The position numbers were made by a program, and so were the translations under genes. Below the pieces are notes generated by a model. That model saw only the letters and a program-made list of their open reading frames with translations. It ran no database searches and had not been told where the DNA came from. Of a stretch of 54,889 nucleotides of DNA, positions 42,705 through 51,066 are shown piece by piece. Source of the DNA: Nocardioides stalactiti (lineage in GTDB: Bacteria; Actinomycetota; Actinomycetes; Propionibacteriales; Nocardioidaceae); the NCBI RefSeq assembly GCF_014180715.1, contig NZ_JACEFC010000013.1:1-54889 (forward strand), written 5' to 3'. Position 1 is the stretch's first letter. Each line of letters opens with the position of its first letter.

Positions 42705-42716
42705 GCCCCGATCCTG

Positions 42717-42932
42717 TCAGGCCGCGTGCTTGACCGGCTGGCTCCAGTGGATCCGGCGCGCGACCAGGGCGGCGGCGCCGTCCGCGACCCGCTCGACGCC
42801 CTTCTTGGTCGTCTGCCCGGTGAGGTAGACGACCGCGAACGACTTCCCGGCGACGTAACCGACGGCGAAGCTGCCGACGAGCACGATCGGAAGGTCGCGG
42901 TGGACCTTGTGGATGTTGGCGTGGTTGCTCAT
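42717..42932 (-). CDS. Small membrane protein, 71 residues
   Basis: A 71-residue protein with one hydrophobic segment (LPIVLVGSFAVGYVAGKSFA) after a short polar start (SNHANIHKVHRD) and a basic C-terminal half (KKGVERVADGAAALVARRIH). ATG 42932 is preceded by a purine-rich GGAGAGGGGG ribosome-binding region. The frame remains open upstream but without coding character. Function unknown; it may be a peripheral or single-pass inner-membrane protein. It lies 12 bases downstream of nothing on its own strand, so it is probably monocistronic. Confidence 0.65.
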   Translation of the reverse strand: MSNHANIHKVHRDLPIVLVGSFAVGYVAGKSFAVVYLTGQTTKKGVERVADGAAALVARRIHWSQPVKHAA

Positions 42933-43014
42933 GGCTGCCCCCTCTCCGGTCGTCGAGAGATCGACGATGGCTGTGCCTTCCACTATCGGCACGCGAGGGC
43001 GCGAAAAGAACCTG

Positions 43015-43025
43015 TTGTCAGACAA
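43015..43025. promoter_or_regulatory. Short inverted repeat in the 253-base divergent intergenic region
   Basis: TTGTC-A-GACAA is a perfect 11-base inverted repeat between the small membrane protein gene (start 42932) and the secreted-protein pair (start 43186). It may be an operator for either. Apart from it I see no gene or recognisable RNA in 42933-43185. Confidence 0.3.
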
Positions 43026-43185
43026 TCCGGCGTAGTCCGATGGGGTCAGAGTCCTTCGATGATCGCCACCACGCCCTCGGCGTCGGTCCAGAACCAGGAC
43101 CAGCGAGGTCACGATCGTGGACTGGCCGGGCGCTGCGGACCGGCCGAGGCTCAGATCGAAGACCCCAGCACTCTCGGAGGAAACG

Positions 43186-43869
43186 ATGCTCACGAATCTC
43201 GGCAGGTCCTTGGCACAGCAATGGGCGGGCCTCCTGGCCCTGTTCCTCGTCCTCACCAGCGGCACGGCCTACGCGCTGGCCGAGTCCAACACCGTCTTCA
43301 GCGACGACATCGTCGACGGCCAGGTCAGCAGCGCGGACGTCGCCGACGACGACACCTTCCGCGCCCTGCGCGGGATCGACGTCCTCAACGGCTCCCTCAG
43401 CGGCGCGGACTTCGCCAGCGACTCGGTCACCGGCATCCGGGTCAACGAGTCGTCGCTGTCCACCGTGCCGCTCGCGGCGCAGGGCGGCACCGGCCGGTAC
43501 GGCTATGACGGTGCCTGCAACCCCGAGTCGACCACCTGGCTGCGGTGCTCGACCGTCGTCCTGACCCTGGACCGGCCGGGACGCGTCCTGATCATCGGCC
43601 AGGTGACGGCGATGGTGGAGTCGGCGAACGAGTGGGGTGACGGCGGCTGCCGGCTGCACGACGGCACTGCGGTGATCGACGCCTCCGTCACCTACGTGAA
43701 CTGGGACGAGGAGGACGTCGAGGAGGGCCGGAACCACATCACGATGACCGCGGTGACCAACGTCCTGCCCGCCGGCACCCGCGCGGTCGCCATCGACTGC
43801 TTCGACCAGACCGGTGCGACCACCTATCCGTTGGCCCGCATCTCCACCGTCACCCTCTCGGGGCAGTGA
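43186..43869 (+). CDS. Secreted protein with short degenerate repeats (pair member 1)
   Basis: A 227-residue protein with a signal peptide (LGRSLAQQWAGLLALFLVLT, then SGTAYALAES). After it comes a pentapeptide-like stretch, TVFSDDIVDGQVSSADVADD and LNGSLSGADFASDSVTGIRV, then a beta-rich domain with four cysteines (DGACNPES, LRCSTV, GGCRLHDG, AIDCFDQ) likely to form disulfides outside the cell. GGAGG precedes ATG 43186. The next gene is a tandem copy. Function unknown; a cell-surface or secreted adhesin-like or coat-like role is possible. Confidence 0.78.
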   Translation: MLTNLGRSLAQQWAGLLALFLVLTSGTAYALAESNTVFSDDIVDGQVSSADVADDDTFRALRGIDVLNGSLSGADFASDSVTGIRVNESSLSTVPLAAQGGTGRYGYDGACNPESTTWLRCSTVVLTLDRPGRVLIIGQVTAMVESANEWGDGGCRLHDGTAVIDASVTYVNWDEEDVEEGRNHITMTAVTNVLPAGTRAVAIDCFDQTGATTYPLARISTVTLSGQ

Positions 43870-43870
43870 C

Positions 43871-44590
43871 ATGAGAGCGACCCTCCGGCGGCTCGGCCGC
43901 CTGCTCGGCACCCAGTGGGCGGCCTTCCTGACCCTCTTCCTGCTCCTGAGCGCGGGCAGCGCCTACGCCCTGGACGGCGTCGACACGGTCTTCAGCGACG
44001 ACATCGTCGACGGCCAGGTCAGCTCCGCCGACGTGGCCGACGGCTCCCTCACCGGGCGGGACGTCCGCTCCGTCGCGGCCGCCGACCTGGCGAGGGACGC
44101 CCTGGGCACCGGCCAGGTCAGCGAGTCGAGCCTCGACGTCGTCCCCGAGGCCGGCCAGGCCGGCACCGGCCGGGCGGGCCGTCCCAGCTCGTGCGGGGAA
44201 TCTCCCCTCTACCTCGGCTGCGGCTCCACGACGATCGACCTCGTCAAGCCCGGGCGACTGCTGATCATCGCTGCCGTGAACACGTACACCTCCTACTTCG
44301 TCCAGTACGTCGAGGGGTCGTGCCGCCTGCAGGTCAACGGCGCGGCGATCGACGCGTCCACGACCGTCTTCAAGTACGACGACGAGGGCGAGGTCACCCC
44401 GCTCTTCGACGCCGTCGAGGGCGCCGGGCAGAACGCGACGTTGACGGCGGTGTCCGACGTCTACCCGGCCGGCCGCCAGGTGGTCGGCGTGCAGTGCAAG
44501 CTGAACGCCCCCGGACGATCGTTGGACGGCACCTACGGCAAGGTCACCGCGTCCGTCGACATCTCCGTCGTCGGCCTGTCGGCGCGGTGA
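43871..44590 (+). CDS. Secreted protein with short degenerate repeats (pair member 2)
   Basis: A 239-residue tandem paralogue of the product of 43186-43869. Signal peptide LGTQWAAFLTLFLLLSAGSA-YAL, then the nearly identical DTVFSDDIVDGQVSSADVAD, further repeats (GSLTGRDV, AAADLARD, GQVSESSLD) and a cysteine-bearing beta domain (SSCGESPLYLGCGSTTIDL, GSCRLQVNG, GVQCKLN). The ATG lies one base after the upstream stop, so both are made from one transcript. The divergence after the shared N-terminal block suggests an old duplication with different binding faces. Function unknown. Confidence 0.78.
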   Translation: MRATLRRLGRLLGTQWAAFLTLFLLLSAGSAYALDGVDTVFSDDIVDGQVSSADVADGSLTGRDVRSVAAADLARDALGTGQVSESSLDVVPEAGQAGTGRAGRPSSCGESPLYLGCGSTTIDLVKPGRLLIIAAVNTYTSYFVQYVEGSCRLQVNGAAIDASTTVFKYDDEGEVTPLFDAVEGAGQNATLTAVSDVYPAGRQVVGVQCKLNAPGRSLDGTYGKVTASVDISVVGLSAR

Positions 44591-44599
44591 TTCTGCGGC

Positions 44600-45763
44600 T
44601 CAGAGGCGCTCGATGATCGTCACGTTGGCCTGGCCGCCGCCTTCGCACATGGTCTGCAGGGCGTAACGGCCACCGGTGCGCTCGAGCTCGTTGAGCATCG
44701 TCGCCATGATCCGGGTGCCGGTCGCACCGATGGGGTGGCCCAGTGCGATACCGCCGCCGTTGACGTTCACCTTGTCCAGCGGGATGCCGAGCTCGTCGGA
44801 CCAGGCGAGGACGACCGACGCGAACGCCTCGTTGCACTCGAACAGGTCGATGTCGTCGACCGACATTCCGGTCTTCTCCAGCGCGTGGCGGGTGGCCCGG
44901 ATCGGGCCCGTCAGCATCCAGATCGGGTCGTCGCCGCGCACCGAGAGGTGGTGGATCCGAGCACGTGGGGTGAGCCCGTGGGTCTTCACAGCCGCCTCCG
45001 AGGCGATCAGCATCGCCGAGGAGCCGTCGCAGATCTGCGAGGCGACACCGGCGGTGATCCGGCCACCCGGAGCGAGCGTCTGCAGCTCGGCCATCTTCTC
45101 CAGCGAGGTCTCGCGCGGGCACTCGTCGGTGGTGAAGACGGTGCCGTCGGCCAGGGTCACCGGGGCGATCTCGTTGTCGAACCGACCCTCGGCGATGGCC
45201 GCCTTGGCACGGGTGTGGGACGCCAGCGCGAACTCCTCCATCCGCTCCCGGCTGATGTCCCACTTCTCCGCGATCATCTCCGCAGAGTTGAACTGCGAGA
45301 CCTCCACGTCGCCGTACCGCTTCACCCATCCGGGCGACTCGGCGAACGGCGTGGTGAAGCCGTACTGGTCGGCCACGAGCATGGCCGCCGAGATCGGGAT
45401 GGCCGACATGTTCTGCAGACCGCCGGCGACGACGAGGTCCTGGGTGCCGGACATGACGCCCTGGGCGGCGAAGTGCACCGCCTGCTGCGAGGAGCCGCAC
45501 TGACGGTCGATGGTGACCCCGGGGACGTGGTCGGGCAGACCCGCCACCAGCCACGCGGTGCGCGCGACGTCGCCGGCCTGCGAGCCGATGGTGTCGCAGC
45601 AGCCCATGATCACGTCGTCGACGGCGCCCGGGTCGACGCCCGTGCGGTCCATCAGCGCGGAGAGGACGTGCGCGCCGAGGTCGGCGGAGTGCATCGAGGC
45701 CAGCGAGCCGCGGCGCTTGCCGACCGGGGTGCGGACGGCGTCGACGATGAATGCTTCGGTCAT
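44600..45763 (-). CDS. fadA6: HIP-pathway thiolase FadA6
   Basis: A 387-residue acetyl-CoA acetyltransferase with Cys89 in DRQCGSSQQAVHF, His343 in GGGIALGHPIGATG and Cys373 in TMCEGGGQANVT. Order fadA6-kstR2-ipdF-fadE30 on the minus strand is that of Rv3556c-Rv3560c. FadA6 performs the last thiolytic step of C/D-ring degradation (4-methyl-5-oxo-octanedioyl-CoA branch). ATG 45763 overlaps the kstR2 stop by four bases (ATGA), so it is translationally coupled to the regulator gene and sits at the end of the KstR2-controlled minus-strand operon. Confidence 0.93.
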   Translation of the reverse strand: MTEAFIVDAVRTPVGKRRGSLASMHSADLGAHVLSALMDRTGVDPGAVDDVIMGCCDTIGSQAGDVARTAWLVAGLPDHVPGVTIDRQCGSSQQAVHFAAQGVMSGTQDLVVAGGLQNMSAIPISAAMLVADQYGFTTPFAESPGWVKRYGDVEVSQFNSAEMIAEKWDISRERMEEFALASHTRAKAAIAEGRFDNEIAPVTLADGTVFTTDECPRETSLEKMAELQTLAPGGRITAGVASQICDGSSAMLIASEAAVKTHGLTPRARIHHLSVRGDDPIWMLTGPIRATRHALEKTGMSVDDIDLFECNEAFASVVLAWSDELGIPLDKVNVNGGGIALGHPIGATGTRIMATMLNELERTGGRYALQTMCEGGGQANVTIIERL

Positions 45764-46353
45764 GAGGAGATCCCATCGAGGAGAATGCGGACGTACTGGT
45801 CGGCGACCTCGGTGTGCGTGTGGCCCTTGCCGGGCTGGTACCAGCGGACGGCCACCCACACGGTGTCGCGGATGAAGCGGTAGGTCAGGGTCACGTCGAG
45901 GTCCGGGCGGAGCACGCCGGTGCGCACACCCTCCTCGATCAGGGTGACCCACACCTGCCGGGACTGGGTGTTGCGGTCGGCGAGGTAGCCGAACCGCTCG
46001 AACGTGCCGAGGTAGTCGGCGTCGTTCTGGAAGATCGCGACCTCGGGGCCGTGCTGCTCGATCGCCTCGAACGACACCCGGACCGCCCGCTCGAGCTTCG
46101 TCCGGGCGTCGTCGTCGCTCGCCAGGATCTCGTCGTACTGACCGAAGAGACGGTCCTGGAACGGGATGAGGATCTCGTCGACCATCGACTCCTTGGAGTC
46201 GAAGTGGTGATAGAGGCTGCCGGACAGGATGCCGGCCGCGTCCGCGATGTCGCGGACGGTCGTGTTCTTGAAGCCCTTCTCGGCGAACAGCCGGGCCGCG
46301 ATCGCGAGCAGCTCGTCGCGACGGCTGGGCTCAGGCGTGCTGGCTGCTGACAC
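45760..46353 (-). CDS. kstR2: TetR-family repressor KstR2
   Basis: A 197-residue TetR protein. The helix-turn-helix lies at about residues 11-57 (LFAEKGFKNTTVRDIADAAG, then SGSLYHHFDSKESMVDEI). The ligand domain includes EAIEQHGPEVAIFQNDADYL and FIRDTVWVAVRWYQPGKGHT. Its place between fadA6 and ipdF matches Rv3557c (KstR2), which is released from DNA by HIP-CoA. The two 28-base operators at 31061-31088 and 48350-48377 are its expected targets, so it also represses its own operon through the fadE30 promoter. GTG 46353 lies 23 bases inside the end of ipdF. Confidence 0.94.
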   Translation of the reverse strand: MSAASTPEPSRRDELLAIAARLFAEKGFKNTTVRDIADAAGILSGSLYHHFDSKESMVDEILIPFQDRLFGQYDEILASDDDARTKLERAVRVSFEAIEQHGPEVAIFQNDADYLGTFERFGYLADRNTQSRQVWVTLIEEGVRTGVLRPDLDVTLTYRFIRDTVWVAVRWYQPGKGHTHTEVADQYVRILLDGISS

Positions 46354-47134
46354 TGATCACCTCACCGGTCAGGTACGACGAGTAGCCGCTCGCGAGGAAC
46401 ACCATCACGTTCGCAACCTCCCACGGCGCGGCTCCGCGACCGAACGCCTCTCGCTGCTTGAGCTCGTCGAGGAGCTCGGGGGAGGTCACCTTCTCCAGGA
46501 ACGGGTGGGTCGCGAAGCTCGGGGCCACGGCGTTGACCCGGATCCCGTGGGGCGCGAGGTCGATCGCGGAGCAGCGGGTCAATGCCATCACACCGGCCTT
46601 GGCCGCGGCGTAGTGCGCCTGGCCCTCCTGGGCACGCCAGCCGAGCACCGACGCGTTGTTGATGATGACGCCCTTCTTCCCCGCGGCCACCATCCGCTGG
46701 CCGGCGGCACGCACGCAGCGGAACGTGCCGGTCAGGCTGATGTCGAGGACCTTGGACCACTCCTCGTCGGTCATGTCGAGGATGCTGGCGGTGCCACCCA
46801 GACCGGCGTTGTTGATCATGACGTCGACGCCTCCGAACTCCTCCGCGGCGTCGAGCAGCGCGCCGACCTGCGCTTCGTCGGTCACGTCACAGACCAGCTG
46901 CCGCACCCGGTCCGCGCCGAACTCCGCACCCAGCGCCTCCTCGGCCTCGGCGAGCCGGCGTGCGTGGGTGTCGCTGAACACGACCGCCTTGGCGCCCTCC
47001 TCGAGCACACGTCGTACGACGGAGGCGCCGATGCCGGCGCCCGCCGCGGCGGTCACGACGACGACCTTGTCCTTGAGCAGGCCGTGGCCCGGCACGTAGT
47101 CGGGGGTCGGCTGCTCAGCGCGCATCGTGGTCAT
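46331..47134 (-). CDS. ipdF: HIP-pathway dehydrogenase IpdF
   Basis: A 267-residue SDR: KVVVVTAAAGAGIGASVVRR (a variant of the cofactor loop), VDVMINNAGLGGTASILD, INNASVLGWRAQ and the catalytic HYAAAKAGVMALTRCSAIDL (YxxxK). It corresponds to Rv3559c (IpdF), which oxidises the 5-hydroxy group of the HIP-derived CoA thioester. Its ATG directly follows the fadE30 stop with no gap, and kstR2 starts inside its 3' end. KstR2 control via 48350-48377. Confidence 0.92.
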   Translation of the reverse strand: MTTMRAEQPTPDYVPGHGLLKDKVVVVTAAAGAGIGASVVRRVLEEGAKAVVFSDTHARRLAEAEEALGAEFGADRVRQLVCDVTDEAQVGALLDAAEEFGGVDVMINNAGLGGTASILDMTDEEWSKVLDISLTGTFRCVRAAGQRMVAAGKKGVIINNASVLGWRAQEGQAHYAAAKAGVMALTRCSAIDLAPHGIRVNAVAPSFATHPFLEKVTSPELLDELKQREAFGRGAAPWEVANVMVFLASGYSSYLTGEVISVSSQHA

Positions 47135-48343
47135 TCAGGCTCCCTTGGGTTCACGCGGCAAGCCGAGCACGCGCTCGGCGAGGATGTTCTTCTGGACCTC
47201 GTCGCTGCCGCCGTAGATCGTGTCGGAGCGGGAGAAGAGGAAGAGTCGCTGGTGCTCGTCGAGCTCGTAGGGGGTGCTGGTCCCTCGGGTGAGCAGGCCC
47301 TCGGCACCGGCGACGTCCATCGCCACCTCGCCGAGCTTGCGGTGCCAGTTGGCCCAGGCCAGCTTGAAGATCGAGCCTGCTCCGCCTCCTGCGGCGGAGT
47401 CCTGGCCGCCCTCGACGAGCGCGAGCGCGCGCAGCGCGAAGCTGCGGGTCGCGCTGAGCTCGACCTTGAGCTGCGCGAGCCGGTCGCGGACCACCGGGTC
47501 GTCGATCGAGCCGTTGGCCTTGGCCCGGGCGATCACCGTGTCGAGCTCGCGGGCGAAGCCGACGGTCTGGCCGAGCGTGGAGACGCCGCGCTCGAAGCCG
47601 AGGAGGCCCATCGCGACCCCCCAGCCCTTGCCGGGCTCGCCGACGACCAGGTCGCCGGCGGTCCGGGCGCCGGTGAAGAAGACCTCGTTGAACTCCGAGC
47701 CGCTGGTGAGCTGCTCGATGGGCCGGATCTCGACTCCCTCCTGGTCCAGCGGGACGAGGAGGAAGGAGAGCCCGTGGTGGCGCTGCGATCCGGCCTCCGT
47801 GCGCGCGATCACGAAGCACCAGTCGGACAGGTGGGCGTTGGACGTCCACACCTTCTGCCCGTCGATGACCCACTCGCCGGTCGAGTCGTCGAGGCGGGCC
47901 TTGGTCTGGACGTTGGCCAGGTCGGAGCCGGCGTTGGGCTCGGAGTAGCCCTGCGCCCACAGCTCGGTCACCTCGCGGATCGGCGGCAGGAAGCGCTGCT
48001 TCTGCTCGTCGCTGCCGAACGCGATCAGGGTGGGCCCGAGCAGCGTCTCGCCGAGGTGGTTGATGTCGTGGGGCGCGTCGGCGCGCGCGTACTCCTCGTG
48101 GAAGATCACCTGCTGCCACAGCGACAGGCCGCGGCCGCCGTGCTCCTCGGGCCAGCCGACGCAGGTCCAGCGATGCTCGGCGAGCAGCTGGTTCCAGGCG
48201 CGCCGCTCCTCGAAGGCCTCGTGGTCGCGGCCGGGGCCGCCCAGGCCCTGCAGGTCGCGCCACTCGCCGACCAGGTGCTCGCCCAGCCAGGTGCGCACCT
48301 CCTCGCGGAAGGCGAGGTCCTCGGGGCTCTCGGTCAGGTCCAT
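47135..48343 (-). CDS. fadE30: Acyl-CoA dehydrogenase FadE30
   Basis: A 402-residue acyl-CoA dehydrogenase: CVGWPEEHGGRGLSLWQQVI, AQGYSEPNAGSDLANVQTKA, WVIDGQKVWTSNAHLSDWCF and the C-terminal FSRSDTIYGGSDEVQKNILA-type end. It corresponds to Rv3560c (FadE30), which introduces the double bond in 5-OH-HIP-CoA. ATG 48343 is selected (not 48391) because TATGGT (complement of 48350-48355) lies six bases before it, within the KstR2 operator. It is first of the operon fadE30-ipdF-kstR2-fadA6. Confidence 0.93.
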   Translation of the reverse strand: MDLTESPEDLAFREEVRTWLGEHLVGEWRDLQGLGGPGRDHEAFEERRAWNQLLAEHRWTCVGWPEEHGGRGLSLWQQVIFHEEYARADAPHDINHLGETLLGPTLIAFGSDEQKQRFLPPIREVTELWAQGYSEPNAGSDLANVQTKARLDDSTGEWVIDGQKVWTSNAHLSDWCFVIARTEAGSQRHHGLSFLLVPLDQEGVEIRPIEQLTSGSEFNEVFFTGARTAGDLVVGEPGKGWGVAMGLLGFERGVSTLGQTVGFARELDTVIARAKANGSIDDPVVRDRLAQLKVELSATRSFALRALALVEGGQDSAAGGGAGSIFKLAWANWHRKLGEVAMDVAGAEGLLTRGTSTPYELDEHQRLFLFSRSDTIYGGSDEVQKNILAERVLGLPREPKGA

Positions 48344-48349
48344 GACGTC

Positions 48350-48377
48350 ACCATACCAAGCAAATGCTTGGTAGGGT
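48350..48377. promoter_or_regulatory. KstR2 operator with two divergent -10 boxes (fadE30/fadD3)
   Basis: Same 28-base design as at 31061-31088: core AAGCAAATGCTT, right arm TGCTTGGTAGGGT, left arm ACCATACCAAGCA with one mismatch to perfect symmetry. The mismatch changes the fadE30-side -10 box to TATGGT, while the fadD3 side keeps TAGGGT. Starts lie six bases beyond each box (48343 and 48384). Confidence 0.93.
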
Positions 48378-48383
48378 GTTCTC

Positions 48384-49910
48384 GTGGACACGATTCCGGC
48401 GATCCTGCGCGCTGCCGCGGAGCGGTACGGCGACCACCCCGCCTACGTCCAGGACGGGCGCACCCTCAGCTACGCCGGCCTGCTCACCGAGGTCCGCGAG
48501 CTGGCGCGCCGCTACGTCGGCCACGGCCTGGCCGCTGGCGAGCGGGTCGTCGTGTGGGGCCCCAACAGCATCGAGTGGGTGCTCGCCGCCCTCGCGACGA
48601 CGTACGCCGGAGCGACCCTGATCCCCGCCAACTCCCGCTACACCGGCCACGAGGTCGCCGAGCTCGTCGACCGCACCGGCGCCACGACCGTGATGGTCGC
48701 CGACGGGTTCCTCGGGCGGCAGCAGTTCGAGGAGCTCCGCGCCGCCAGCGAGATCGTGTCGGTCCGGGTGCTCGGCAACCTCGCGGACCTCACGCTGGAC
48801 CACCGCGGCGAGGAGCGCCACGTCCGCGAGGCGACGGCGGAGGAGGTCGAGGCACGCGCCGACGCGGTCTCCCCCGACGACGTCGCCGACATCCTCTTCA
48901 CCTCCGGCACCACCGGCCGGCCCAAGGGCGCGATGAGCGCCCATCGGCAGAGCATCGGCGTCGCCCGGGCCTGGGCCGACCTCGGTGGCGTCACCGCGGA
49001 CGACCGCTACCTGGTGATCAACCCGTTCTTCCACTCCTTCGGCTACAAGATCGGGATCATCGTCGGCCTGCTCACCGGCGCCACCCTGTACCCCGTCGCG
49101 ACGTTCGACCTCGACGAGACCATGCGGATCATCGAGAACGAGCGGATCACGCTGCTCCCCGGTGCACCCACGATCTTCCAGTCGCTGCTCGCCGCCCCCG
49201 GACGCAGCGACCACGACCTCTCCTCGGTCCGGCTGGCCGTGACGGGGGCCGCCGTCGTACCCGTGGTGCTCATCGAGCGGATGCGGGCCGCCGCCCCCGA
49301 GGGCCTGGCGATCGAGCACGTCGTCACCGCGTTCGGCATGACCGAGGCCGTCGTCGTGACGATGTGCCGCGAGGACGACTCGGCCGAGACCGTCGCCACC
49401 ACCTGCGGCCGCGCCGTCCCCGGCATGGAGACGCGGATCGACGCACCCGCCGGCGAGGAGGGCGAGCTGCTCGTCAGGGGCGACAACGTGATGCTGGGCT
49501 ACCTCGACGACCCGGCCGCCACGGCCGAGGCGATCGACGAGGACGGCTGGCTGCACACTGGCGACGTCGGCACCCTCGACGAGCACGGCAACCTCCGGAT
49601 CACCGACCGCCTCAAGGACATGTACATCTCCGGCGGCTTCAACGTCTATCCCGCCGAGGTCGAGCAGGCCCTGCTCCGGATGGACGGCATCAACGACGTC
49701 GCCGTGGTCGGCGTGCCCGACGAGCGGATGGGCGAGATCGGCAAGGCCTACGTGGTCCTGGCCGAGGGCGTCGACCTCACCGCCGAGGACGTCATCGCGT
49801 TCGCCAAGGAGCGGCTGGCCAACTTCAAGGCCCCGCGCCTGGTCGAGCGCATCGACGTCCTCCCCCGGAACCTCTCCGGCAAGGTCCTGAAGAACGAGCT
49901 GAGGAACTGA
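48384..49910 (+). CDS. fadD3: HIP-CoA synthetase FadD3
   Basis: A 508-residue ANL ligase with LFTSGTTGRPKGAMSAHRQS (AMP loop at about residues 171-182), VTAFGMTEAVVVTMC, WLHTGDVGTLDEHGNLRITD and GGFNVYPAEVEQALLRMDGI with LPRNLSGKVLKNELRN at the end. Divergent from fadE30 and followed by fadE31-33, it corresponds to Rv3561 (FadD3), which attaches CoA to the propionate of HIP and so starts C/D-ring breakdown. GTG 48384 follows TAGGGT (48372-48377) by six bases in the KstR2 operator. Confidence 0.94.
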   Translation: MDTIPAILRAAAERYGDHPAYVQDGRTLSYAGLLTEVRELARRYVGHGLAAGERVVVWGPNSIEWVLAALATTYAGATLIPANSRYTGHEVAELVDRTGATTVMVADGFLGRQQFEELRAASEIVSVRVLGNLADLTLDHRGEERHVREATAEEVEARADAVSPDDVADILFTSGTTGRPKGAMSAHRQSIGVARAWADLGGVTADDRYLVINPFFHSFGYKIGIIVGLLTGATLYPVATFDLDETMRIIENERITLLPGAPTIFQSLLAAPGRSDHDLSSVRLAVTGAAVVPVVLIERMRAAAPEGLAIEHVVTAFGMTEAVVVTMCREDDSAETVATTCGRAVPGMETRIDAPAGEEGELLVRGDNVMLGYLDDPAATAEAIDEDGWLHTGDVGTLDEHGNLRITDRLKDMYISGGFNVYPAEVEQALLRMDGINDVAVVGVPDERMGEIGKAYVVLAEGVDLTAEDVIAFAKERLANFKAPRLVERIDVLPRNLSGKVLKNELRN

Positions 49911-49917
49911 GTCAACC

Positions 49918-51066
49918 GTGGATCTGCAACTGACCGAGAGCGAGCTCGCCTTCCAGGCCGAGGCCCGCGCCTGGCTGGCCGCCAACGTCCCGAACGAGCC
50001 GCTGCCCTCGATGGACACCGAGGAGGGCTGGCGCCTCCACCAGGAGTGGGAGGCCAGGCTCACCGCCGACCGCTGGTCGGTCGTGTCGTGGCCGAAGAGC
50101 TACCACGGCCGCGAGGCCTCCCTCGTCGAGTGGGTGATCTTCGAGGAGGAGTACTACCGCGCCGGCGCCCCCGGCCGGGTCTCCCAGAACGGGATCTTCC
50201 TGCTCGCGCCGATCATCTTCGACCACGGCACCCAGGAGCAGCAGGACCGGTTCCTGCCGACGATGGCCTCCGGGGAGAAGATCTGGGCGCAGTGCTGGTC
50301 CGAGCCCGAGGCGGGCTCCGACCTGGCGTCGCTGAAGTCCACCGCGCGCCGCGACGACGAGCGCGGCGGCTGGGTGCTCAACGGCCAGAAGATCTGGTGC
50401 TCCCGCGCCTCCTACGCCCACTGGGGCTTCGGGCTCTTCCGGAGCGACCCCAGCGCCCAGAAGCACGCCGGGCTGACCTACTTCCTGTTCCCGATGGACG
50501 CCGAGGGCATCACGGTCCGCCCGATCGCCCAGCTCGACGGCGAGGCCGGATTCGCCGAGGTCTTCTACGACGACGTCTTCGTGCCCGACTCCGACGTGCT
50601 CGGTGCGCCCGGCGACGGCTGGCGGGTCGCGATGAGCACCGCGGGCAACGAGCGAGGACTCTCGCTGCGCTCCCCCGGCCGCTTCTGCGCCGCCGCCGAC
50701 CGCCTCGTCGACCTCTACCGCGAGCGCCCCGACGTCCGGATGGGCGACGCCGTCGTCGACGCGTGGATCAAGGCCGAGGCCTACCGCCTCTACACCTGGG
50801 GGACCGTGACCCGGCTCGCCGACGGTGGCGAGATGGGTGCGGCCGGCTCCGTCAACAAGGTCTGGTGGAGCGAGCTCGACATCGCGCTCCACGAGACCGC
50901 CCTCGACCTGCTCGGCCCCGAGGCCGAGGTCGAGTCGCGCTGGCTCGACGGCTACACGTTCGCCCTGTCGGGCCCGATCTACGCCGGCACCAACGAGATC
51001 CAGCGCAACATCATCGCCGAGCGCATCCTCGGCCTGCCTCGCGAGCCCAAGGGAGCCCAGCGATGA
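49918..51066 (+). CDS. fadE31: Acyl-CoA dehydrogenase FadE31
   Basis: A 382-residue acyl-CoA dehydrogenase: SVVSWPKSYHGREASLVEWV, QCWSEPEAGSDLASLKSTAR, WVLNGQKIWCSRASYAHWGF and the terminal PIYAGTNEIQRNIIAERILG flavin/CoA segment. It corresponds to Rv3562. GTG 49918 is seven bases after the fadD3 stop with only a weak ribosome-binding site. Its stop overlaps the fadE32 start (ATGA). In M. tuberculosis FadE31 and FadE32 form a heterotetramer, and the coupling here fits that. The step is in late C/D-ring degradation. Confidence 0.92.
   Translation: MDLQLTESELAFQAEARAWLAANVPNEPLPSMDTEEGWRLHQEWEARLTADRWSVVSWPKSYHGREASLVEWVIFEEEYYRAGAPGRVSQNGIFLLAPIIFDHGTQEQQDRFLPTMASGEKIWAQCWSEPEAGSDLASLKSTARRDDERGGWVLNGQKIWCSRASYAHWGFGLFRSDPSAQKHAGLTYFLFPMDAEGITVRPIAQLDGEAGFAEVFYDDVFVPDSDVLGAPGDGWRVAMSTAGNERGLSLRSPGRFCAAADRLVDLYRERPDVRMGDAVVDAWIKAEAYRLYTWGTVTRLADGGEMGAAGSVNKVWWSELDIALHETALDLLGPEAEVESRWLDGYTFALSGPIYAGTNEIQRNIIAERILGLPREPKGAQR

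Noticed and set aside
42933..43185. Possible gene in the intergenic region (minus-strand open frame continuing to 43265)
   Set aside because: No start with a ribosome-binding site, no family similarity, and it overlaps the signal peptide coding part of the secreted-protein gene.
46229..49933. 1234-residue plus-strand frame
   Set aside because: It crosses antisense to ipdF and fadE30 and out of frame through fadD3; all of these are well-supported genes.
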